Assembly (NCBI GenBank): GCA_030267565.1
Contig: BRXU01000006.1
Span: 1,724,001-1,788,000 of the forward strand
Source: Pleodorina starrii
Lineage: Eukaryota > Chlorophyta > Chlorophyceae > Chlamydomonadales > Volvocaceae
Length of the DNA: 64,000 nt
Direction: 5' to 3'
The first letter of the stretch is position 1; every line of letters begins with the position of its first letter. Shown here one piece after another: positions 13,201 through 33,469 of the stretch. Position numbers and translations under genes: made by a program. The notes under the pieces were generated by a model that ran no database searches, was not told where the DNA came from, and worked only from the letters and a program-made list of their open reading frames with translations.

Positions 13201-13419
13201 ATAACCCCAACCCCTATCTCGACCGTAGCCCCGACGCCGACGCCCACGGCGGCGCCCAAGGCGTCGCCGAGCCCCAGTCCCAGTCCCAGTCCCAGTCCAA
13301 GCCCAAGCCCCACTCCCACGCCAACGTCCGATCCGACGCCCAACCCCACAAGCCTGCCGCTGATCTTCACTCCCCCCAGCTGGTGCAGCAGCTGTTCCTG
13401 GTGCCTAGTGTGTTCCTGA
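7296..13419 (+). CDS. Secreted subtilisin-family protease with Kazal domain, copy A
   Basis: Fourteen exons: 7296-7448, 7735-8127, 8297-8388, 8746-8829, 9029-9222, 9415-9563, 9891-9974, 10207-10767, 10982-11042, 11364-11604, 11759-11867, 12082-12143, 12366-12549, 12808-13419, giving about 992 residues. The start is the ATG before a signal peptide ([15 protein letters not shown]). Order: Thr/Ser-Pro linker (to about 150); an N-terminal module of unknown fold (about 150-355); a propeptide-like region ending [11 protein letters not shown]; a six-cysteine Kazal domain (about 504-541, NPVCGSNG); then an S8 catalytic domain with Asp595 (ILDTGV), His627 (NGHGTHVAG), Asn718 (AAGNNN) and Ser784 (SGTSMAAPH). 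After that come PTPT repeats, an SPSP run and the tail [12 protein letters not shown]. The proteinase K-like spacing supports an active enzyme. The closest role I can suggest is a sporangin/VheA-type hatching protease that digests mother-cell wall. Protease family is certain; the hatching role is inference. Confidence 0.9.
12971..13345 (+). repeat. Coding Pro-Thr and Ser-Pro repeat of subtilase copy A
   Basis: Inside the last exon, about ten PTPTAA-type units (roughly 12970-13150) and a second block of PTPT plus SPSP (roughly 13205-13345) follow the catalytic domain. The DNA repeat is an imperfect CCNACN/GCN pattern. Such prolines are typical substrates for hydroxylation and O-glycosylation in volvocine wall proteins. 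Copy B has only a short version at this place. Confidence 0.85.
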
Positions 13420-15899
13420 GGAATTGGTATGTCATTGTGCTGGTCCCATAGCAAGATATGTTGTCGCAGCACGTACGTAATTTTCTTACGTGGGCTACGT
13501 ATGCCCCTCGTACATGTGTCAAATGTCGGTATGTAGTTTCATCGAGTCCCCGATACCCCTGGTGTTTTACCTGACGGCTCTATACGTACGGCTTTACAGG
13601 TGTTGCCTTCGGTGGGTCTTGACAGTAGTCGGTCGCCGTCCGGGATTATTTTTACAGGCAGCGGTGAAGTGTCAGCACCGGGCAACTTTGTGCCAGGCCA
13701 AGCCCCATAAAGCAGTTCCTTGTCACGTTCCGGCTAGCGCTCGTTGTCATCGTATGGAGTGAGGCGTAGCGTGGAATATGCGGTTTGTCGTACATTTCCC
13801 TCGCGACCCTGCTCAGCGCGTCTCGCCAGTTCGTGCGCAAGTTGACCGTTCACTCGTCCCCTCATCTAGCTACCCTATCTACCCACTCACGCATTCCACT
13901 ATCCAGCAAAGCAACCAACCGCCTATGCGGCCATCTGCGGCCGTCTACCGATAGTCATGCGCGTCATCATTCGACTTATGTGCGTGCAAAATATAGAGCT
14001 AGTGTTGTGTAGATTCGTGCTGGTCATCATGAAATGTTTTACTAAGCATCTTTGCTCGCGCGCGCTTACGTACTTAATCATGGTTGTGCAAATGTTCATT
14101 GAGGGACAGTTTCTCCTTAGGTTCACTAGCAGTGTAGTGAGTGCACCGTACATGGTTTTGCAACATGGATGGTTGATAGTGTACCTGTAGTGCGTGTCGA
14201 TCTTTCCAATAACGCATACCGTACATACCCGACATGTGGCATCTAGATAGCAATCGTACATGATGTAACATATCTACACACGTAACTGGTCCCCTTCGAT
14301 TCTTCTTCTCTTGACGATTCTTCTTCATGATCGAATGCTACCCGCTGACTGCTAGCGACCGGCGCACCTAGCCCATGCTAGCAAGCTAGCAGGAGCTAGC
14401 CTTTGTCGCGTAACATGTTTGTCACAGCCTGCGTACGAATATACCATAATTTCGAGAATGAACATTGCCATCTGCACCTCGTTTATTTGGGGCCAGCCAG
14501 ACGTCAAGTAGATGTATGGACAGGCATGCAGGGTAGGTCATACCCACCCGACGCCAGCAGGCGGCATACGTCGACCTCGAAGCCGCTCCGCGTCGGAGGC
14601 AAATACACCACACGCAGCCGGCAAACAAACTTTCCCCGAGTATTATATATAGTCGGTACAATACAGTCATGTTTCCTGGATTCAGCTGAATGCATGATAT
14701 TTGCTGTCATCTTTGGATACATTTTCAACGAACGGCCCTACCCGCCTAGACGGCCCCCGCCTCCCCCGCCACAGCACGCAACCCCATTTCCCACAGAGGA
14801 AACCCACGGAAAGGATCATTGGCAAGCTTTAGCGCATAAAGTACATGGCGTCTCAATCGGCAGGAGTCCCAATCTCCCAGCAGTCCTGCGATACTCCCCA
14901 GCGCTCTGCATGCGAGTTTGGAGCCCGCACATACATCCCACACGCGTCATCCTTCCGCATAATACTTATATCTCAATATCTTCGACCTTTGTATGTCTTC
15001 TTTGACGTCCAACTATGTCCAGCAGCGCGTGTCGCCGATGCGTGGGACGCCGGGCGCAGCTTTAGGAACTCAGAATCACGCAGGATTTCCCATTTTGCGT
15101 TTTTCTCGACAGTCCCAACTTGCGGCGGAGCGAGGGCTTGTGCCTTAGGCGGCTTCATGCTGATCGAATGCTTCGTATGTGTACGGCAGCGATTTGCCGA
15201 CGTATTTAAGTTTATTTTCCACGCAGTCACGCTTCATAGACAGGACGTCCGTCGAACTGCAAGGGCCGTCGTGAGCTTATCCTATTTTTGCGATTGCGTT
15301 CCCTTATATATTTGCCTGATTTCCATCTATCATCTCGTGAAGCAAGTTCCGACGCCCTGGGCGTGGCAACGGTGCTTCCGCCCAAGCAAGCTGCAAGTCG
15401 TTCAAGCGGATTTGCCGAAGATTGAGTCGTGACAGGTAAGAACAGCGTTGGGATGCAGGCTTCCCAGTCGAGGACACGGTTAGTTGCGACTTATGTATGT
15501 CGCGGATGGACACGTCTCATGTGTGCGGCGAACACGGTAGAGTCAGTTCATCACCAATGCGCTTTTATTCTTCGTCCTTGTCAGAGCTTAGGCGGGAGCA
15601 GGAAGATAAGATGGGCCGCTGACTGTCCAGCCGCTGGGCGCTGGAACGTTTTGTTTTGCCGCGATTTTGAGCGCGCGGACCATTACGGCTGATCCGTTGC
15701 TTGCTATGCTCTCGATTTATAGATCTCGGTACCGTTACCGCTTCCCTCACCCTGCAGGATCCAGTCTCGTCCATTGCGTCAGCTCAGGCTCGGCTAGCGA
15801 TTTGCTGGTCAACGCTGCCCGCTTGCACAGCAGGGCCTTGCCGGCATCTTCAATCAGGTTCCGCAACTCCAGCCGGTGTTGCATTTTTACATGGCGTAC
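13420..15899. other. Intergenic region between the two subtilase copies
   Basis: About 2.5 kb separates the stop of copy A from the start of copy B. It holds the copy A 3' UTR and the copy B promoter. Base composition drops in GC relative to the exons. Open frames here show no domain, no paired splice structure and no counterpart upstream of copy A, so I do not call genes. Confidence 0.5.
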
Positions 15900-18800
15900 A
15901 TGGCGCGTCGCGCCGGCTCTCGCTGCGCAAGAGCCGCGGCCCCCATCACTTCGATGGCGGCGTTTGCGTTGCTGCCTCTGCTGCTGATGCTCGCGGCAGG
16001 CCCCCGGTTTGCGGCCGCCTCGGGCCGCACGCTTTCGGCAACGAAGGTGACGCTCATCCCTGTAAACGTAAGCGGGCAACGGGTATATGGACAGGTTATC
16101 ACCAGCGAAACTGATTTATTACGAAGTAAATTGAACTGATTTCCGGCGACATCCATGGCATGCAAGCCTTGCGTAGCTGCTTCACGCACGGGAGGGCACG
16201 GGATGTGGGTTTCATTGGGGCGTAAACTGCCATGTGGGTCCACTCTCGTAAACTGCCATGTGGGTCCACCCTCGTAAACAGCCATGTGGGTCCTCTCGCT
16301 CTCGTGAGCTTGGTCCCGCAAGGTTCCCGCCCGCCAGCGACATTTGAAAGAAAGCCAGCCACAAGCTGCTTCACTATCTAAGACCCGCCGCGCCCGTCTC
16401 CGTCCGACCCACATAGTCAATTTCCGTCCTTGAGCTGTATTTATACTCAACTACTTACATAACACTCCGCATCTCGACGTGCAGGCCAGCACCCGCGCCA
16501 GCCCTGCCCCAGCCACCACAACCACCGCTGCTACCACTGGCGGCGTCGCGCCAACCAAGACCGCCGCTTCCAGCAGCCCTGCGTCACCAGCAGCTGTTAT
16601 CGGCTCGGCACCCAACGCAACCGCCGCGCCAGCAACGCCCTCGCCGTCGCCCTCGCCCTCGCCCTCGGCCTCCCCGTCCCCCTCGACAACCGCCGAGACC
16701 AGCGGCGACGAGCTGATCGCCACCGTCGGCGGCGGTGCCGTCTCGGTCCTGCCGTCCGGCACCATCACGTACATCAATGACCCCAACCTCGGCGGCTTCG
16801 CTCCCGGCTGGCGGTCCGCGTCGTACGGCTGCCTGGACTGCAATTTCACGGATGTGCTGCGGGTACGACTTTGCGGGGTCAGGCCTAGGAAAAAACGGAT
16901 TACACTTTGTGAAATGTGCACCGGCGGTTGCTCATCATTAAATGCGCTTGCCCCTGACAAACGAACGAGGCTTGACAGATAAATGCGTTGGGGCATCAGC
17001 ACCCCAATTAAATGGCGTTGCACTATACTAGTTGCATTTAACTGAGCATACAACTGGCGCGCCACCGCTTGCTGTCCGCCCGTCTGCCCGACCCACATTA
17101 TCAATGTACTAGCGCCGCGCCGCGGACCCCGCCAGCATCTACGCGGAGATCGCTCCCTGGGGCGCGCTGGTGCTCGAGACCGACAATGTCTTCTCCGGCA
17201 GCAGGTGGGTTGCGTAGGGACCCGCGGGCAGCCGACGTGCGTGGGTACAAGGCAAGCAAACAATGTGTCAGTATTTAAAACTTGTCCGGATGTGAAAACT
17301 GGGCCGCCCTGGTTGTCCAGATTCAGGAAATCGAAGGTTCAGTAACACGTATAGGTGTGTACAGAGGCCTATCTATCTGGCATGATGAGTCCATGGTCCA
17401 TGGACTTGTTGCGGCTCCGTATGCCAAGCGGTGCGCGCATCTTCATTCAAACACGTAATGTTTGCGCCCTTTCAATTACTCTGGCCGCCAACCGCCTCCC
17501 CTTGTATGTCCACCCGCGCGCAGCGTTCTGGACATGTGGGTCAAGGGAGCCGGGGTGGCTCGCGTCGCCATCTACCTGAGGGATACCAAGATGCGCCGCC
17601 TCAGCAGGTGAGGGTTAAGTGGTGTTAAGGCGCCCCTTCATCTCTGCGCGCCTGCGGTCGCAGTTCCGCGGACTCTTGAGGCGCTAGGTAGCTAGGAATC
17701 TGCACTGAGTCGAAGACCACATAATAACAGGAATCAACAAAACGCTATCTATCCTAAAGCCATGTATGTCCGCAAACAATGAACCAACACCCAACTTGCT
17801 TGCGTACTACACGCACGTGCGTCCGCAGAAAACCCGTAAGTTGCAATGCGGGTTCAAGGCTCGCTGCATAAAACGGCCGCGGCCCCTTTCCCGCCGTCTC
17901 TCGCGCCTTGTGCGTGGGTGACCTTCGTTCCAAGCTTAACCCCCCTTTCGCCCCTTGACGCTCGCGCAGCGAGGTACAGTTCTCCCGTATGGACGCGACG
18001 GCGGCCGACCAGCACGGTGTGACGGTGTTGGGTTCTGATGATGACGGCTGGATCCGCTTCCAGATCGCCCTGGTTCAGCTATCCACCCTCCCGGGCGTCG
18101 TTACCACACAGCAGCTGGCGGACACCAGCGGCTGGAACCGCATCGTCATCAGGGACATCAGCGGTGGGTTCGTGCGTGTCTTTGTGCGCCATTTGTTGAA
18201 ACGGCGGTTTAATGCACTCAAGAGTAGTGCTGATGTGCTGCCCCTTTGTGTCACCTCACCCCTACCTAGCCTGCTGGCACGCACCACGTACATCTGCCTG
18301 TGCGCCGGGTCATGCTGGTGGGCAGATAGTCTGCCACCAGTTGACTCTTATCTTTGACGGGGGTCGTGTGGTCGGGCGGCGGTCTAACTATCTAACGCCC
18401 CTTATAGGCCGACCTTGTCCTCCTTCGGACTCACACGTTTGCGTCTTCGCACGCACAACCGCAGGCATCGGCTTTAAGCTGCAGCTCAGCTCTGTCCGCC
18501 TGGTGGCGCTGGGCCTGTCCGCCTCCGAGTGGACCGACATCAGCATGCCCACACTGCAGTTTACCCCGATACAAACCATCAAGCTGCCCGTGCTCAACAT
18601 TGAGACCACACAGGTACATACGGGTCCTGGACTGGGGTGGATGTGGGGCTGGGCCACTCCGACTGAACTGACAGAAACTGTGAAGCCCGCCGTTGTTGGA
18701 AGAGGTTAAGGACGCATCTTGTGGCACCTAGATGGAATGGGGCCACGTGCATGGGCGGGGGCTGTGTGCGCGGGCGTCGTTTGTCCTCATGGCCGTGGCT

Positions 18801-21800
18801 GGTATGGGTGTGACCGCTGCACGCTGTGCGTGCATCGCTTTATTTAGGATACTGGGGCGGGAATGACATGGCAGCGACTGGACTAACCGTAATAGTGTGT
18901 CGTCGTCGCAGCAGCCCTCGCGCACGCGCGAGCGGCAGTACGGTAAACGGTACGCACGCGTACGATTTGCATTCACCGTGAACATGTGCATGATGTGCTA
19001 GATGTGCGCGCCTATCTTGACGAATTTCCTGACTGGTGACTCATTGACCCATCTGAAGATCGATTCATCCAACGAACTTACCGACCGGCGCTCCGTCGTT
19101 CGTGATCCTTGACCTAGGTCGCCCTCGGTATGTACCGCGTCCCTTGGAACCTTGTAACTCTCACGGTGCAGGCGCCAGACGCGGGGGCTCGAAACGCCCT
19201 GGCGCCCGACACATTTGCTGCCGAGCCGTCCCCCTCAGCATCCTACGGTTCCGTCCCCGTGTTGGAAGCGCAGGCCAACCAGGCAGCCCCGCAGGAGAAG
19301 TACATCATGAAGCTGAAATCGTCCGCCAACCTGGGCACCCTCAAGGGCATCTGCCAGGTGCGTGCGTGTGCGCTGCGTGCAAGTTAGCGAGACTCCTGCT
19401 GCTCGGCGCGCGGATACGTACGTACTTGTCCGCTGTGGTTTTGTACATAACCGCCACGCAGTTCATCAGTTGACATTGGCTGCAACGACCTGCTGGAAGC
19501 GAGTTGATGTGCACACAATCGGGGCGCGAAAGCGCGCATAAGCGCCGCATGATTGGGGCGGTCTCTGTGGACATCGATCCTTGGGATGCGGGCAGACTTT
19601 GTCCTGAAGCAAGCATATCTACGTTTTGGGAAGTAACTGTAAGCGGATCCATCCCGCAGCCATGCGTCAAGGCGTGCTTTCTGATGTTTACTTTTTGCAC
19701 CCCCCGGCCCCCGCCCTTAACTATGCCTGGCCCACGCACGCAGGAGCTCGCCGGCTCGCTAACGCAACGCGGATCTCGCTTCCGCGGCGCCTGCGACCCC
19801 ATCACGCTGCCCGCCGTGTTTGATCTGACCAACCCCGACACGGCCCCGCTGCCGTGGGCCTTCCAGTCCTTCACCGTCGCCTCCCAGACCGACCTGGATC
19901 AGATGCGCGCCGCGCTGGGGGCCTCCCTGGAGTATCTGGAGCGAGACCTGCAGGCCTCCATCGGCGACGTCATCGTGCACTCCGTAACCAACACCACCAA
20001 ATCTACGACCACGAGCTCATCAACGTCCACCACCACCGCCGCCTCCAGTTCCGTATCGAGCAAGAGCAACAGCAGCAACAGCAGCATCGCCGGCAACATA
20101 AGCGGCGTCACCACCAACGGCACCATGTCCGGTGTCAGCCCCAGCAGCCCCAGCCCCAGCCCCAGCCCCAGCCCCAGCCCCAGCCCCAGCCCCAGCCCCA
20201 GCCCCAGCCCCAGCCCCAGCCCCAGCCCCAGCCCCAGCCCCAGCCCCAGCCCCAGCCCCAGCCCCAGCCCCAGCCCCAGCCCCAGCCCCAGCCCCAGCCC
20301 CAGCCCCAGCCCCAGCCCCAGCCCCAGCCCACGACCGAGCATCAAGCCACGCGAGGACTGCATGTGTGCTGAGGTGTACAAGCCGGTCTGCGGCACCGAT
20401 GGCATGCAGTACGCTAGTGCTTGCCACGCCTATTGCGCGGGCCTCGACACCTGGGCGCCCGGCACCTGCGGCGGCAATGGCAGCAGCGGCAACGAGGGCG
20501 GGTCGCCGGGCAACAGCAACAGCAGCGGCGGCTTTGGGGCAGCGGAGACGTCCGAGTCCAACCCGCGCTCGTGGGGCCTGGACCGCATCGACCAGGTATC
20601 CAATCTGGGTTTTGGCCACCGGCATTGGGCCTGGATTCGGCGTGTAATACGGCACATGCGGGATCTTAAGAGACATTATTTGCAATGTATTTCCCGTGCA
20701 GCGCTGTTGAGACCAATCTACGTTGGCGATGTTGCTATAGCGCGCGCAGAAATTACTATGACGCCCTGCAGAAGGTATTTTATATATCCAGCAGCTCCCC
20801 ACTCCAGCCGTGTCTATCCCTCGATCGCTCGGCCGCGCGCAGGTCTACCTCCCCATGGACAACGCATACCGTCCTGGCAGCCTGGACGGCACCGACACGC
20901 ACAGTGAGTACGGCACGGCGTCGAGTCCCTTGCTGCTGGATTTTCCGAGCCGCAACCCTACCGTGCGGCATCGTTTCGGCACATCCCAGTGTGTGGTGTA
21001 AACACGCACGTCTCGTACGGGAGCATGCCTTTTGGATTTCCCAGCACGAAACCCGGCGGCTGACCGCCGCTGCCCATTTGGCGCTGTCTTTCCACTGGCA
21101 AAGTGCGCTCAATGTCCGCTGCCGACAACCCGAATGAAGCTCAACCACCAAGCTGCGCAGCACTGCTGCTGCCTGTTTAAAGACCCGTGTTCCCTGCTGC
21201 CTCCGCAGTCTTCATCCTGGACACCGGTGTGCGCACTACTCACGTCGCCTTTTCGGGCCGCGTCGGTGCGGGTACTTCCATGCTGGGTGGCAGCTACCAG
21301 GACGACAACGGTCACGGCACCCACGTTGCGGGCACGGCCATGGGAGCCTATTACGGCGTGGCCCGCAGCGCCCTTCTGCACCCGGTCAAGGTGCTCGATT
21401 CGTCTGGTAGCGGCTCCTACTCCAACATTATCGCCGGAATGGGCTGGTAAGTGGGGCGGGCCAGTAATGACCTGTGCCTGGTCATGCGGGTGGCCTGCAC
21501 GGTGTTGACTCGCTCGCTCTGATGATGCAATGTACAGCATGGTGCGCACCTCTTTGACTGGTTGACTTCTGGATGTTGCTTCATGGATGTTGCTCCGTTC
21601 GTCCGTTGTATGTGGCGCCTCATCCCCTTCCCATTCGATTGCAGGGTCAAGGACTATGTGTCCCGAAACGGCATCCGTCAGGCGGTGGTTTCAATGTCGC
21701 TCAACGGACCTCGCGCAGCCAGCCTCAACGACGCGGTGACCGACCTTACCAACGTGAGTGTGTGTGTTGGGCTGTTGGCCAGAGCTCGTGTCGTCCGTTT

Positions 21801-22839
21801 GTCTGTGTGTGGTGTGTGAGACCGTGCGTCCGCCCCCCACACGGTCGCGAAAGCTTGCACACATGCGGAATCTTCCTGCTGCGCCGTACGTGGGCGTAAA
21901 ATGGCCATCTGGTCTTGCCGCTTGCGACAGATGAACTACACAGCAGAGCCGTTTGCGCCTTCGGATTTTGAGCCCCGTTGTCCCATTGCCCCGTAATCTA
22001 TCCACCATCCGCTCACATTCGCAGAACGGCATCGTGGTGGTCGTGGCCGCGGGCAACAACAATGGAGGAGATTCCTGCAGCTACAGGTATGTAGGGTGCT
22101 CTACTGCTGTCAGCGCGTCCATCCCCATCCATTCTGCCGTGCCTTCTGGGGCCGTGGCACTGAGCTCTTTGTGACTCTCCTGATGTTTGCACGCCCTGCC
22201 CTGTTTTTGCCTGCCGTCCCCACCCGCCCACAGCCCCGCCTCGGCCTCCACCGCCATCACCGTGGGCGCTTCCAACCGCGACGACACTTTGGCATCATTT
22301 TCCAACGTGGGCGGTTGCGTCTTCACCTTCGCGCCCGGCTCCTACATCACTTCATCTGCCTACAACAGCGACACCGGCGAGGCGACCATGTCGGGTACCA
22401 GCATGGCAGCGCCGCACGTGAGTATATATGTAGATTATTAGTTGTGCGGCTGTCACCTCGCTCTTCAATAGCTGTTCTATGATGAGCCCCGCCCTCCCGT
22501 GCCCCCGTTGCTTCTGCCCCTCAGGTCGCCGGTGTAGCGGCGATGGTGCTGCAGGCATACCGAGGAGGTGCGAACGTTGCCAACGTCCGCGACCGCATCG
22601 CTGCCGCGGCCGACAGCATCACCTTCACCTCGTCTTCCCCATCGCGCCTGCTCAACGCCCAGACGTCGCGCCTGATGCCCAGCACATCAACGCCGGCTCC
22701 CACTGCCGCGCCCACGCCCAAGCCCACAGCCGCGCCCACGCCCACGCCCACCACCAGCCCTGTAAGCACATGGCCCACATTCCTCTTCAGCCCGCCCAAC
22801 TGGTGCAGCGGCTGTTCCTGGTGCTTGACCTGCTCCTGA
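15900..22839 (+). CDS. Secreted subtilisin-family protease with Kazal domain, copy B
   Basis: Fourteen exons: 15900-16067, 16485-16862, 17113-17204, 17524-17607, 17970-18163, 18465-18613, 19274-19357, 19744-20595, 20843-20903, 21209-21446, 21645-21753, 22025-22086, 22234-22417, 22525-22839, giving about 989 residues. Every exon border has the same phase as copy A, and eight of the internal exons between 3 and 13 have exactly equal length; exon 8 is longer and exon 10 is 3 nt shorter. ATGs at 15891 and 15954 are alternative starts; all precede the signal core [11 protein letters not shown]. Catalytic residues: Asp692, His723, Asn814 and Ser880. The Kazal domain (about 589-625, KPVCGTDG) is preceded by about 30 Ser-Pro dipeptides that copy A lacks. 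The C-terminal PT region is short and ends [12 protein letters not shown]. It is a tandem duplicate of copy A in direct orientation. Introns are largely diverged, so the duplication is not recent, though exon 8 contains a recently homogenised segment. Confidence 0.9.
16222..16295. repeat. 26-bp minisatellite, three copies, intron 1 of subtilase copy B
   Basis: The unit beginning GTAAACTGCCATGTGGGTCC occurs at 16222-16247 and 16248-16273, with a shorter copy at 16274-16295. It is intronic and absent from intron 1 of copy A, so it arose after the gene duplication. Confidence 0.88.
20142..20330 (+). repeat. Coding AGCCCC hexanucleotide repeat (Ser-Pro run)
   Basis: About 30 nearly perfect AGCCCC units encode an uninterrupted Ser-Pro run inside exon 8 of copy B. 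The run sits between the propeptide-like region and the Kazal domain. Codon use is almost fixed (AGC CCC), which points to recent slippage expansion. In copy A the same place holds a Thr/Ser-rich linker of about 40 residues without this repeat. Length is likely to vary between strains. Confidence 0.95.
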
Positions 22840-23923
22840 TGACATATCCATGCTGCATAAATAGCTGATAGCTACATAAGAGTAATTGACGTGTGTATGG
22901 CCGTGTGGGCATGTTCGCTGTAGATTCCGGCATGCCTACATGAGGTTCTGGCGTGAGCAATGGTTAGTTAGCCGCCGGAGGTAGATGTGCTTCAGTAGGC
23001 TTCAGTATGCGGGCGTTTGTTCGTACCCTGGGTTGCGAAAGTGGCTTTCATCGTATGTACCTTCAATTACGGTCACAGGGTCGCGACTCGCGAGGGCCTT
23101 GGTTCATTTCTGTGCATTTCTGGTCTTGGTGTAACGATGTGTGTGCCTGCCTGTAACGATGTGTGTGCCCCTTGCTTGCTCGTTCCCTGCTGGGTCCCGA
23201 TAAATTGTTGTAGTTAAAATAAAGGAGAGTACACCGTGCCATTATGTGATAGGCAGAGGCAGGCCTGTATCAAGCAGCTCTTTGTCATGTACCGGCAAAC
23301 GCTTGTGGGTCCATTTTGAGTGCGCGCGTCTCATCACCTGTCGATCCAGCCTGCCTGCGTGCGCAAGCGCGCTCCAGTGACCTGTCTACCATCTAACGCT
23401 TTCGGACGTATGCAGTCCCGCACCAACTGTCAAGAAATAAGGTGTTTACATGGTGGAATTTGTAATTAGGTCGTGTTATGCATTACACCAGCAGCCAACC
23501 GGCATGCGGGCGGATGCTGGCGGACTGCGGACCGTACGTGGTGACGGTGGTGTCTGTCATTACTTTCACAAGCTTGTGTAACAGGGTGAGCACCTCTTAA
23601 CTTTTGGTAAATACTCTGTATACAACGGCTCCTATACGTCGGCATTACATGCAGGAGAATCCATCTTTCATGTCACGTCTGTCAAACGTGCTTCAATTCG
23701 TAAGCAGCCGTGCTATGCATGAACGGCACACCTGTACACGAACACCGCACGCCGCACATTGAAACCTTGCCATACATCGGCCGTCGCCATTACGAATCTT
23801 ACGCCATGTTTGCGCTAGCCGCTCTTCCTAATAACTTCCTCGACACGCAAGCCATGGTACTCCTTTGTTGCTCAGCAGTCTTGGCGTAGACGAGTTCGCT
23901 GATTTGGCCATGAAAGAAAAATT
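22840..23923. other. Intergenic region downstream of subtilase copy B
   Basis: About 1.1 kb contains the 3' UTR of copy B and the promoter of the helicase gene. No exon is supported. A short GTGTGTGCC-type duplication lies at about 23130-23165. Confidence 0.5.
23130..23156 (+). promoter_or_regulatory. Candidate polyadenylation signals (two TGTAA)
   Basis: TGTAA occurs at 23130-23134 and 23152-23156, about 290-320 nt after the copy B stop codon, within a duplicated TGTAACGATGTGTG motif. TGTAA is the usual volvocine polyadenylation signal. Assignment to copy B is by position only. Confidence 0.5.

Positions 23924-33469
<9,546 letters not shown>

Noticed and set aside
12804..13472. Minus-strand frame of 222 codons rich in Gly and Val
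   Set aside because: It is the antisense shadow of the last exon of subtilase copy A and its Pro-Thr repeats.
14403..15005. Open frame of 200 codons between the subtilase copies
   Set aside because: No domain or signal peptide, no paired splice signals and AT-rich simple sequence inside; no counterpart upstream of copy A.
20020..20802. Minus-strand frame of 260 codons with a long Gly-Ala run across the Ser-Pro repeat
   Set aside because: It is the reverse reading of the AGCCCC repeat inside a confirmed plus-strand exon; its length comes only from the repeat lacking stops.
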